Shown piece by piece: positions 16,587 to 24,294 of a DNA stretch of 64,000 nucleotides (position 1 is its first letter; each line of letters starts with the position of its first letter). Position numbers and translations under genes: made by a program. The notes beneath the pieces were generated by a model that saw only the letters and a list, made by a program, of their open reading frames with translations, made no database searches and had not been told where the DNA came from. The stretch is from Ascidiaceihabitans sp034111945 (lineage in GTDB: Bacteria > Pseudomonadota > Alphaproteobacteria > Rhodobacterales > Rhodobacteraceae): the NCBI GenBank assembly GCA_047626725.1, contig JBLHSG010000007.1, positions 73,206 to 137,205 of the forward strand, given 5' to 3'.

Positions 16587-17675
16587 TTAGCTGGTGATCG
16601 GCACAAGATGATTATCCCAGGCAAGGTCGTGGCGCGCCAACATTGGGCCCACAGGATTGTCGATATTTTGCATCATGCCTGATCCAGAGGTGACAATAAA
16701 TCCACCCCGATCCGGGGCAACGCCACTAACATCTGCAACAGGATAGGCGTTTTGAAACCTGCCTGTTGCGGCATCAAATGTGTGGATAAAGCCGCCCCTA
16801 GGCGACGTGGCCGCAATTGTCGCGTCATCAGCACTAAACGCGATGCTGCCGATGTATCCCTGCATAGACCGCACAAGGTTTTTCGGCGCTGGCAAAACCT
16901 GCGCAGGCGCCCCACGGCGATGCGTGCCAACCAATCCGGTCACGTCAACGTCGCCTTGCCATTGCATCCCAAACGCCACCTGACCGGACGCAGAAACCGC
17001 CAAATGACGGATCGAATTTTTGCGCAAGTCAGCACCAAACTCCGCGATTTCGATCACCACCCCGTCTTTTGTATAAGCAAGGTTTGGCACCATGGTCGGG
17101 ATGTTCAGCTTTGTGCGCCCCGTATCAGGGTGCGTGTCGATGCCACCGTTTGCCACGACCAACACGTCACTGTCCGGTAGGCGTTTGATGTCGTGCGGCC
17201 CGATACCGCCGCTCGAAAATTCATGCGCGCGGGTGTATCCCGCCGCGACATCCCAAACGCCAATGCGGCCCTGTCCTGCCTCGAAATCGTTCTCGGTTGT
17301 GAACAGCCACGCGCCGTCTTTTGAAAATGTGCCGTGACCGTAAAAATGACGCCCTTGAGGCCCTGTTAACTTGGCTTTAGATTTTCCAGTAAGGCAATCA
17401 ATGACTATCGCAAACGTGCCGGGTCTGCGGGCGAACGCAACCGCATCAGGGCGCGCGGGATGGGCGGCCGCTGCGTGCCCGCGATCAGGCAGTGGGATTT
17501 GAAACAAGACGTTTTGATCCGCCCCAATCCCGCACAAAACATAGGACCCATCCGGTCGCGCTGCCGCAGACAAATACGACGGTGCCCCCGCGTCGGCCCA
17601 TGTTGGTCGCGGGATCAAACTGGCGGCCATTAGCCCACCAAGGAAACCGCGCCGGTTTGGGCCACTCGCGATCAT
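16587..17675 (-). CDS. DUF1513 periplasmic protein, last gene of the imelysin operon
   Basis: About 362 aa from the ATG at 17675, which lies 1 nt after the imelysin stop; the longer open frame overlaps that gene. The N-terminus NRRGFLGGLMAASLIPRPTWADA looks like a Tat signal. The rest is a beta-propeller-like chain of repeated blades (ARPDGSYVLCGIG, YGHGTFSKDGAWLFTTENDFE, SGGIGPHDIKRLPDSDVLVVANGGIDTHPD) typical of DUF1513. The family often sits with imelysin and di-heme oxidoreductase genes. Its molecular role is unknown. Confidence 0.9.
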   Translation of the reverse strand: MIASGPNRRGFLGGLMAASLIPRPTWADAGAPSYLSAAARPDGSYVLCGIGADQNVLFQIPLPDRGHAAAAHPARPDAVAFARRPGTFAIVIDCLTGKSKAKLTGPQGRHFYGHGTFSKDGAWLFTTENDFEAGQGRIGVWDVAAGYTRAHEFSSGGIGPHDIKRLPDSDVLVVANGGIDTHPDTGRTKLNIPTMVPNLAYTKDGVVIEIAEFGADLRKNSIRHLAVSASGQVAFGMQWQGDVDVTGLVGTHRRGAPAQVLPAPKNLVRSMQGYIGSIAFSADDATIAATSPRGGFIHTFDAATGRFQNAYPVADVSGVAPDRGGFIVTSGSGMMQNIDNPVGPMLARHDLAWDNHLVPITS

Positions 17676-17676
17676 C

Positions 17677-18687
17677 TCAATCACCGTCCAACGCGTTGAA
17701 CCCGGCATCGACACCCAACTCGGGGCCAAGCTGGTCACGAACGATCACTCGGATACTCTCGACAGACTGCTGAATAACTTCGATCTTTATGCGGCGTTGC
17801 GGGTCAGCGACGCTGGCAAATGTCGGGTCATTTAAATCCGCCAATCGGGTCAATGCGTCATCAAACGCCGCGTCCAAATCATTGGCCAAACCGACATTGT
17901 CGTCAGCCAATCGCCCCGCCAGATCCTTTAGTGTTTGCAGGCTTAGCGTGACGTGTCGGGCGGACCGATCAGATCGCCATGCTTCGGCACGTTTCGGGCG
18001 CGGTTTATCAAACGTTCCCAATGGGCGACCCAGCCGCGTTTCGGTCGTAAATTGCAGGCCCGTCGACAGCGCCTTAAGCAGTTCGCGTCGTACTTCGTCG
18101 TCTGATCGGTACGTGCCTTGCGCGGTTGGGTGCAGCAAACGCGCGGCGTATTCATCGCCCCAATCATCCGAAATCGCCGACGCCATAGCCGCGGTATCTG
18201 CAGCGATTGTTTGGATCAATGCGCACCGATACTGGTCGTCGCCAGCTGTGCTAAGTGTTGCGTCGTACAGCAAAAATTCCAGCGCATAAAACCCGCGTGC
18301 GGCGATTGAAACAGCTGCGTAATCATCCGCGTTTTTGGCAATTGGGTCTTGGTCCGCGATCAGCCTGTTCAGCGCCTTGGGGGTCGCCCCACGGCTGTCA
18401 GGCCAAAACGCAATTGCGAACGAGCGGTCGCCAACTTCGGTCGGACCAAACCGCAAATGGCTGGCCGCAACCCATGCATCAAAAGCATCAGCATACGCCG
18501 CGCGCAGCGGCACTGATGCTGCCGTGCAGTCCGTTGCTGCCGCGCGTGATAACGTGTTCGAAGCCTCAGCCAGCCGTTCGAACCTAGGTAAGATGTGGTT
18601 GTTTACGATGCCGGCCGTCACGGCATTTTCTGCCATTGCCGACAGCGGAAGAATGGTTGCGGCAAGCGCCAGTATCAGCTGTCTCAT
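17677..18687 (-). CDS. Imelysin family protein (second copy)
   Basis: 336 aa with a signal peptide (MRQLILALAATILPLSAMA). Imelysin-like all-helical fold, with FWPDSRGATPKALNRLI and GFYALEFLLYD. In this copy the family motif GxHxxE reads G-F-Y-A-L-E, so the His is replaced by Tyr, unlike the copy at 20315-21577. Imelysin-family proteins are periplasmic or surface proteins tied to iron uptake. It overlaps the di-heme oxidoreductase gene by 4 nt and is followed 1 nt later by DUF1513. Confidence 0.92.
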   Translation of the reverse strand: MRQLILALAATILPLSAMAENAVTAGIVNNHILPRFERLAEASNTLSRAAATDCTAASVPLRAAYADAFDAWVAASHLRFGPTEVGDRSFAIAFWPDSRGATPKALNRLIADQDPIAKNADDYAAVSIAARGFYALEFLLYDATLSTAGDDQYRCALIQTIAADTAAMASAISDDWGDEYAARLLHPTAQGTYRSDDEVRRELLKALSTGLQFTTETRLGRPLGTFDKPRPKRAEAWRSDRSARHVTLSLQTLKDLAGRLADDNVGLANDLDAAFDDALTRLADLNDPTFASVADPQRRIKIEVIQQSVESIRVIVRDQLGPELGVDAGFNALDGD

Positions 18688-20237
18688 AGGCTCTCCAAAT
18701 ATCTAATCAGGGCATCGCGGTCTGCCTTTGGCAAGGTCACGACAGCATCACGTTGGGCCTGCGCCTCGCCTCCGTGCCACAGCACTGCTTCTAATAGTGA
18801 TCGCGCGCGACCATCATGCAGGAAATACGTGTGGCCGCTGACCTGTTCGGTCAGACCAATGCCCCACAGCGGCGGCGTGCGCCATTCGGTGCCTGTGGCG
18901 CGGGCTTCGGGGCGATTGTCGGCCAGGCCTGCACCCATGTCATGCAGTAACATGTCGGTGTAGGGCCAGATCAGTTGAAAACTTTGCTCTGGCTGATCCA
19001 CCAGACGATGGGTGACAAAACTGGGCTGATGACACGCGATGCAACCGGTTTGATAGAACACCGCCTTGCCGCGAAGCACATCGGGATCATCCACATCACG
19101 ACGCGCCGGCACGCCTAGGTTTCGGCTGTAGAATGTCACCAGATCCAGCCCCTGATCGTCGACTTCGGTGATCCGGTCGTCTTGATCGCCGTGGGTCGCG
19201 GTTTGGCATTCTGTCTGCGCATCCGTGCATTCACCCGCGCCATTGGGAAACAGCGGTGACGAAATACCGATGTCGCCAGAAAACGCAGCGGCAGATTGTT
19301 CGCGAATGGTTGGGGAGCCCGCCTTTAGACCAAAGCGACCCAGCATCGGCTGATCATACTGCGCGGACCAAACGATGTTTGCGCGTCCGGAAATGCCATC
19401 GCCATTTGCATCATCAGGATCAGTCAGCGCCATGATATCAGCGGCAGGAATTGCCTCTAGCAGACCCAGCCCGATCATCTGCGGGGCGACCCGTGGGCTG
19501 AACATCGCATCGGAATGCATCGCGCCATAGCCAAGGTTTTTGGCCTCGTATTTCGGGTGGCGCAGGGTTGCGGTTTCGCCGTCGGACAGCGTCATGATTT
19601 CGTCGGAATACGTCACGCCCAGCGCGTATTCCGCGGGATGGCCCTGCACGGCAAAATCTTGCAATTGTGAGCCATATGTCGGTTCGGGACGGGTTGCGAT
19701 GTAATCCTCGATCTCGGCGATGTTGTCGTTTGCTGTGCCCGGGATCGACACCCGCAGAAACATCGAAATCGCGTTTGTGTCCTCTGCTTCGGGCGGATGA
19801 CCGCGCCCGTCTTTGATGTGGCACCGCTGGCACGATCGCGCGTTATAAAGCGGGCCAAGCCCGTCTGACGCAAGGGTCGAAGACGGCGAAGACACCCAAA
19901 GCTTGCGGAACAATCCGTTGCCGACTTTGAAATTCAGCTCGTCTTCGAAACTGATATTCCCGGAGGGTTGCGAAAACGCATCAGCGTTGCGGCGCACACG
20001 AACCGTCGCCGCACCTGCTGACATTTCCTCAAACCGGACAGCCGCAGAAAAATCAGTGGGCGGTGTCGTCACTGACGCGATGCGTGCGGTTTCAGACGTG
20101 GTGCGTGGAATGATATTCAGGTGCGGTTCATCAAAGGGACCAGCGCTGGCGGCGGACCCAAACAGGCTGACCAACAGGCCAAGCCAAAGTGTCATTCGTG
20201 GTTTTGTGAGTGATGGATACGACATGTGTTTCTTCAT
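18684..20237 (-). CDS. Di-heme oxidoreductase family protein (imelysin-associated)
   Basis: About 517 aa. Two c-type heme sites are visible, CQRCH (in RSCQRCHIKDGRGH) and CIACH (in TGCIACHQPSFVTHRL), in the layout of the di-heme oxidoreductase/thiol oxidoreductase family (DUF1111), related to MauG and cytochrome c peroxidases. A hydrophobic export signal (MTLWLGLLVSLFGSAASA) follows a short polar stretch; the start is uncertain among ATGs at 20237 and 20225 because none has a good ribosome binding site. It lies between the two imelysin genes, so a redox step in iron handling is likely but unproven. Confidence 0.92.
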   Translation of the reverse strand: MKKHMSYPSLTKPRMTLWLGLLVSLFGSAASAGPFDEPHLNIIPRTTSETARIASVTTPPTDFSAAVRFEEMSAGAATVRVRRNADAFSQPSGNISFEDELNFKVGNGLFRKLWVSSPSSTLASDGLGPLYNARSCQRCHIKDGRGHPPEAEDTNAISMFLRVSIPGTANDNIAEIEDYIATRPEPTYGSQLQDFAVQGHPAEYALGVTYSDEIMTLSDGETATLRHPKYEAKNLGYGAMHSDAMFSPRVAPQMIGLGLLEAIPAADIMALTDPDDANGDGISGRANIVWSAQYDQPMLGRFGLKAGSPTIREQSAAAFSGDIGISSPLFPNGAGECTDAQTECQTATHGDQDDRITEVDDQGLDLVTFYSRNLGVPARRDVDDPDVLRGKAVFYQTGCIACHQPSFVTHRLVDQPEQSFQLIWPYTDMLLHDMGAGLADNRPEARATGTEWRTPPLWGIGLTEQVSGHTYFLHDGRARSLLEAVLWHGGEAQAQRDAVVTLPKADRDALIRYLESL

Positions 20238-20314
20238 TAAATGGCGCCACCAAAAAAATTGGCAGCGCCGAGGTGTCAATGTGACCAACCGTGTCGGTAC
20301 GCCTTATGCCCGAC

Positions 20315-21577
20315 TTATTGGAACACTGCGTTCGGATCATCCAAGCTGTCGGACCCTTCGAACGCGATTTGGTCAAGACCCAGAACCGTCACAACCCGTT
20401 CGATGGAACGCGTTTGATCGATCAGGCCATTTACGCCGCCCATGACCAGTGCCTCGCCTGCTGCGTTGCCGCGTTCCAGCATTTGGTCATAGGCAAATCC
20501 GGCCTCGGCTGCGGTTTTGATCCGGCCAAGCGACATCATGGTGTGCGACAGTTTGCGCTGCATTTCGGCGTCAAGATCGGCGTCTTTTGCCGCGACCAAA
20601 TCGGACAGGGACGCACCAGAAACCAGGCTGCCATCAATCCGGACATATTCACCCAAGTAGACATTTTGCACGCCGAGACCATCAAAGTAGTGATCGTTGT
20701 GCGTGTTGTCGGCAAAGCAGGAATGTTCTTCTTCTGGATCGTTCAACATCAGGCCTAGGCGCATGCGTTCGCCAGCGGTTTCGCCGTATGACAGTGACCC
20801 CATACCGGTCAGGATCGCGGACAGGCCCGCATCTGTGTTCGACATCAATTCGGCGCGACCTGCACCATCTGTGGCCCACTGCGCAGTCATCCATTCAAGG
20901 TCGGACACCAGCAAATCGGTCGCGGCCTTTAGATAGGCCGCGCGGCGATCACAGTTGTTGTTCGTGCACGCATCATCCGTTGCATAGTCAGTCCACGGGC
21001 GGTTGCCAGCGCCGACGCCATGGCCGTTCAGGTCTTGACCCCACAGCAGGAATTCGACAGCGTGATAGCCCGTCGCCACATTAGATTCGACACCATCAGC
21101 CTCGTGCAATGTGTCAGCCAACAAGGCCGGTGTGATGTTGGTCGCATCAATTTCGGAACCGGACAAAGTAAACGTCGGGCTGGCCACAACATTCAGCGCG
21201 GCAAACGCATTTTCATCCGATGGACCGCCATAAGACGTGTCTACATAATCGATCAAACCCTCGTCCAACGGCCACGCGTTTACCTTGCCTTCCCAATCAT
21301 CGACGATCGCATTGCCGAACCGGAATACTTCGGATTGTTGGTACGGAACGCGCGCAGAAAACCATGCGTTTTTGGCAGCCTGAAGCGCCTCTGCGGACGG
21401 GTTTGCAATCAGGTCGTCAACAGCGGTTTGCAAGGTTTGCGCGGTGATCAGGCTGTCTTCGTATTTGGCGGCCGCGATATCTGCGTAATTGCCCAAAGCC
21501 TCTGTTTTTTCGACGGCAAGAACAGGTGTAGCAAAGGCGAGTAACAGTGCCGTTGAGGAGAGAAAAGTGCGTGTCAT
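20315..21577 (-). CDS. Imelysin family protein (first copy)
   Basis: 420 aa from the ATG at 21577 (AGGAC 5 nt upstream), which opens a signal peptide (MTRTFLSSTALLLAFATPVLA). It contains the complete GxHxxE motif (GYHAVEFLLWGQD), AWPLDEGLIDYVD, and a Cys pair (DDACTNNNCDRR). This is the IrpA/ICMP-type imelysin domain found in marine iron uptake loci. The motif His and Glu are thought to be functional. It starts 11 bp after the upstream Cys-containing gene in the same operon. Confidence 0.94.
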   Translation of the reverse strand: MTRTFLSSTALLLAFATPVLAVEKTEALGNYADIAAAKYEDSLITAQTLQTAVDDLIANPSAEALQAAKNAWFSARVPYQQSEVFRFGNAIVDDWEGKVNAWPLDEGLIDYVDTSYGGPSDENAFAALNVVASPTFTLSGSEIDATNITPALLADTLHEADGVESNVATGYHAVEFLLWGQDLNGHGVGAGNRPWTDYATDDACTNNNCDRRAAYLKAATDLLVSDLEWMTAQWATDGAGRAELMSNTDAGLSAILTGMGSLSYGETAGERMRLGLMLNDPEEEHSCFADNTHNDHYFDGLGVQNVYLGEYVRIDGSLVSGASLSDLVAAKDADLDAEMQRKLSHTMMSLGRIKTAAEAGFAYDQMLERGNAAGEALVMGGVNGLIDQTRSIERVVTVLGLDQIAFEGSDSLDDPNAVFQ

Positions 21578-21588
21578 GGATCGTCCTA

Positions 21589-22074
21589 TCAGTGAAGTGT
21601 TACGTGTCGTGAAGTGTGAGGCGCAGGGCCGATGTCTTTGGGCGCGCACAGGTTCATACGCATCAAAGCCAGGCCAAAATCTGTCGCGAGGGATGTAATA
21701 AGCGGGGCCACATCAGGGCGCACCAAAAGCGTCGCGATCAACATCGCGTCGTCACGATCACCGGATGCTGCGGTCGCGATAAAATTCGCAAAACAGGATT
21801 CATCGGCGCCCAAGCATTTGCATTGCACAGAATGGCGCATCAACAGCCTGCGTCCGTGACTGGTACACAAGCGGCACAGGTCTTCGAATGCTTGCAGCGC
21901 TTTTTTGCCGTGCACCGACCCAAGGGTGGCTGCAAAATCGTTCCAAACGTCCGCCTGCCCGTCAGGCCCGTTGCACCACAGGCGCAAATAAATGACTGAT
22001 GCGGCTTCGATCCCGTCAAGTTCGGTCAGAAAACCAACCGACGCCCCACCGCGTTTTTCCTGTGCGTTGGTCAT
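21589..22074 (-). CDS. Cys-containing protein of unknown function in the iron operon
   Basis: 161 aa, not recognised. No signal peptide; mostly helical and Ala/Leu-rich, with a Cys cluster in the middle (LCRLCTSHGRRLLMRHSVQCKCLGADESCF) that could bind metal or a Fe-S cluster. Its ATG at 22074 overlaps the hemP stop by 4 nt, and the imelysin gene follows 11 bp later, so it is firmly part of the operon. It may be a cytoplasmic partner or sensor of the imelysin system; this is inference from position. Confidence 0.75.
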   Translation of the reverse strand: MTNAQEKRGGASVGFLTELDGIEAASVIYLRLWCNGPDGQADVWNDFAATLGSVHGKKALQAFEDLCRLCTSHGRRLLMRHSVQCKCLGADESCFANFIATAASGDRDDAMLIATLLVRPDVAPLITSLATDFGLALMRMNLCAPKDIGPAPHTSRHVTLH

Positions 22075-22238
22075 TTTGTCAGGATCAATTTGCCGGCCCG
22101 CGTGATCCGCAGGAAATACGTTTGCGTGCCCAATACGATCTGGGCCTGATCACCACCTTGGGTCAAATCCTGTGCAGAATACGTGGGTAATTTGCGCACT
22201 ATTGGTTCCATAGCGCTTTGTAATGGTTGAATAGTCAT
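22071..22238 (-). CDS. hemP: HemP hemin uptake protein
   Basis: A 55-aa protein. Its C-terminal half, with the segments QIVLGTQTYFLRITRAGKLILTK, is the HemP signature (basic LR-x-T-x-x-GKLILTK end). HemP is a small protein or transcription aid at the head of many hemin uptake loci and is usually iron-regulated. The ATG at 22238 overlaps the preceding ORF's stop by 1 nt (TGATG) and its own stop overlaps the next gene. Finding it at the head of an imelysin operon supports iron control of the whole unit. Confidence 0.9.
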   Translation of the reverse strand: MTIQPLQSAMEPIVRKLPTYSAQDLTQGGDQAQIVLGTQTYFLRITRAGKLILTK

Positions 22239-22414
22239 CAGACATGCCCCCGATTTTGATGTGGGAAACGGTCAACAATCCATTCCAGACTGAACCCGTC
22301 AGCGGCACCAAATTGATGCGCGACATCTGCGATCTCTGATCTGTCAGGTCGCGGAGTACAGCGGTGTCGGGTCATGTCTTTTGCGGCTTTCAAATCTTGG
22401 GCGTCATTTTGCAT
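22238..22414 (-). CDS. Unrecognised 58-aa ORF heading the iron operon
   Basis: Starts at the ATG at 22414 with a strong AAGGAT site 7-8 nt upstream and ends in a TGATG overlap with hemP, which argues for real translation. The product (begins MQNDAQDLKAAKDMTRHRC, ends EWIVDRFPHQNRGHV) is polar and His/Arg-rich, without signal peptide or membrane helix. I do not recognise a family. It could be a small protein, or a leader ORF that couples translation into hemP. Confidence 0.6.
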   Translation of the reverse strand: MQNDAQDLKAAKDMTRHRCTPRPDRSEIADVAHQFGAADGFSLEWIVDRFPHQNRGHV

Positions 22415-22490
22415 TTTGCCTATCCTTCCCGGTGTCGATTTTCGGGCTTCCCGTGCTCAAGACTCAGGGTGGCTAGAACTGCCATAAACC

Positions 22491-22505
22491 TGAGTAATAT
22501 TATCA
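22491..22505 (-). promoter_or_regulatory. Iron-rhodo-box operator of the hemP-imelysin operon
   Basis: TGA-N9-TCA (TGA 22491-22493, TCA 22503-22505), extended to CCTGA...TCAGG, with an AT-rich centre: the iron-rhodo-box recognised by RirA-type iron regulators in Rhodobacterales. A second inverted repeat, TCAGGT-N6-ACCTGA (22503-22520), shares its right arm, so two sites overlap. TTGACA and TAATAT-like core promoter elements fall within them on the minus strand. Confidence 0.75.
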
Positions 22506-22710
22506 GGTATGTCAACCTGACAATTTTAGTCGGGTATATATTTATCGGATTTTTGAGTATTCTGTGATCGACGTTCGAATTCCGCTGTCATGATCATCGT
22601 TTAAAGCCACCAAAATTTGCGTAACGAATTCTGACCGTACGTAACCTTTTATTAAGCAATCCAGAGTCAAAATGCGCCCTTAGGTTGTTCTTGGTTTAGG
22701 TTTGTTGGCG

Positions 22711-23148
22711 ATGCGTAATGAGACCACTAGTTTTCTATTTGTCGACGATGACGCGGTCAGCATAGCTAAGTTCAAAAGATTCATGACAGAGGCGGGTATA
22801 AACAATCCGCTTTTCACAGCGTCCGATGGCGTACAGGCGCTAGAAATTTTGCGCGGCCAAGGTGGTCATGAGAAACTGCAACAACCCTATTTGGTGATAC
22901 TTGATCTTTCGATGCCACGTATGGATGGCTTTGAATTCCTAGACGTTGTGCGCGCTGATCCAGACCTGAAAGACATCATTATTTACATGATGACGACCTC
23001 TGAAAATCAGGCCGACATCGAGTCAGCCTTAGAACGCGGGGCCGACGGTTATTTTCCCAAAGATCAGGCGAAAGTTGGGTTTCAACAAGTGACCCTTGCC
23101 GGCAAGGCATTGTCCGATCCAGATGGCGTGCAGCACGTTAGTCTGTAG
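22711..23148 (+). CDS. Single-domain response regulator
   Basis: 145 aa from the ATG at 22711 (an in-frame TTG at 22702 is less likely). It is a lone CheY-like receiver: acidic pocket FVDDD near the N-terminus, phospho-acceptor Asp65 in LVILDLSMPRMDG, MMTTS and a Lys in YFPKDQ. There is no output domain. No kinase is adjacent. The layout resembles Rcp1-type receivers, but the partner and output are unknown. Confidence 0.9.
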   Translation: MRNETTSFLFVDDDAVSIAKFKRFMTEAGINNPLFTASDGVQALEILRGQGGHEKLQQPYLVILDLSMPRMDGFEFLDVVRADPDLKDIIIYMMTTSENQADIESALERGADGYFPKDQAKVGFQQVTLAGKALSDPDGVQHVSL

Positions 23149-23243
23149 GTGATCTGCGCTACGTCATCACCTAAGGATTTGCCGATTACAATCTCAATTC
23201 TCGACACTGCTAAGTGATCAAAACCGTCAAATTCGGACCGTTT

Positions 23244-23277
23244 CGCACGCTCCGTAAAAAGCTTTTTACGTCGTGCG
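23244..23277. repeat. Interrupted palindrome around CGTAAAAAGCTTTTTACG
   Basis: Perfect 18-bp palindrome (23253-23270) flanked by outer arms CGCACG (23244-23249) and CGTGCG (23272-23277). As RNA it would be a tight hairpin but has no trailing T-run, so it is either a terminator without a classic tail or a protein-binding site. Confidence 0.7.
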
Positions 23278-23416
23278 CTGCACTTGCCGCAATCCAGAAA
23301 ACACTGTGCATGTGCTGACGTTAGGGTGTTTTAGGGCGCAAAATGTACATTCATGTATACCACGGTATTCCTATAAGTCATTAAAAACATTTGATTATTT
23401 TTATATACGAAATTAT

Positions 23417-23444
23417 ATTTCAATCACGCGCAATATATTGAAAT
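23417..23444. promoter_or_regulatory. Candidate operator upstream of the dehydratase-CoA transferase pair
   Basis: Perfect 8-bp inverted repeat ATTTCAAT (23417-23424) and ATTGAAAT (23437-23444) with a 12-nt spacer, in a very AT-rich stretch 10 bp before the ATG at 23455. The cognate regulator is not identifiable in the window. Confidence 0.45.
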
Positions 23445-23454
23445 AATCATTCAC

Positions 23455-24294
23455 ATGCACAAACCGGACATGTCTTTGTGGATTGGAAGCTCTGAAATTC
23501 AGGACGCGCGCCTAGACCTAAGTACAGCCCAAAAGTTTACCGCAACGGTGGGTGATCCAATCGTAAATGACGGTGATCCAATGCCGCATCTGGCGCATTG
23601 GTGCGCATTTCCACCCAGTGTCGCAATGGCGAAATTGTCATCAGATGGGCATCCAAAATTGGGTGGATTTTTACCACCTGTCGATTTGGAACGTCGCATG
23701 TGGGCTGCCGGATCACTTGAATTTCACGCGCCACTTCACATCGGGACCACGATCACCCGCCATTCGAAAATCAAAGCTATATCCGAAAAAGAAGGCGCGG
23801 CTGGCCCAATGGTTTTTGTCACTGTCGCCCATGAATTGTACGACGGCGAAACCCACGCGATCAGCGAAACCCAAGACATCGTTTACCTTAATATCCCTGA
23901 CACATTTTCACCGCCAAGCCCTAAACCAACACCGTCCGCACCCGACCTATGCGAACCCGTCAAAATGTCCGAAGCCTTGTTGTTTCGCTATTCCGCCGCC
24001 ACGTTCAACGCGCACCGCATCCACTATGATTTGCCCTACGCACAACAGGTAGAAAAATATCCCGGCCTTGTCGTTCATGGCCCGCTGCAAGCCACATTGT
24101 TGATACAGGCCGCCATGCGTCACGCAAACCGAACGCCACGCACATTCAGCTTTCGCGGCATTCACCCGATATTCCACTTCGATGATCTGCATCTTTTTGG
24201 CCAAAACACCAAAGACGGCATGACATTGTGCACCGGCCTAATCGGCGGACACCAAGGAATGCAGGCAAAAATCATCTGGGAGGATACAGAATGA
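23455..24294 (+). CDS. FAS1-like dehydratase/hydratase, mesaconyl-C4-CoA hydratase-like
   Basis: 279 aa, cytoplasmic, double hot-dog fold. The N-terminal half carries the FAS1-like dehydratase segment (HWCAFPPSV, GGFLPPVDLERRMWAAGSLEFHAPL); the C-terminal half carries the MaoC-like motif FNAHRIHYDLPYA and YPGLVVHGPLQATLL. This is the HTD2/mesaconyl-C4-CoA hydratase (Meh) family. It overlaps the CoA-transferase gene by 4 nt. A hydration/dehydration of a CoA-bound unsaturated acid is secure by family; mesaconyl-C4-CoA as substrate is inferred from the pairing. Confidence 0.85.
   Translation: MHKPDMSLWIGSSEIQDARLDLSTAQKFTATVGDPIVNDGDPMPHLAHWCAFPPSVAMAKLSSDGHPKLGGFLPPVDLERRMWAAGSLEFHAPLHIGTTITRHSKIKAISEKEGAAGPMVFVTVAHELYDGETHAISETQDIVYLNIPDTFSPPSPKPTPSAPDLCEPVKMSEALLFRYSAATFNAHRIHYDLPYAQQVEKYPGLVVHGPLQATLLIQAAMRHANRTPRTFSFRGIHPIFHFDDLHLFGQNTKDGMTLCTGLIGGHQGMQAKIIWEDTE

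Larger units (their letters stand above)
23149..23454. other. Intergenic region with two inverted repeats, no gene seen
   Basis: 306 bp between the receiver gene and the dehydratase gene, both on the plus strand. It holds a long interrupted palindrome (23244-23277) and an AT-rich promoter-like stretch with an operator-like repeat (23417-23444), listed separately. Confidence 0.6.
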
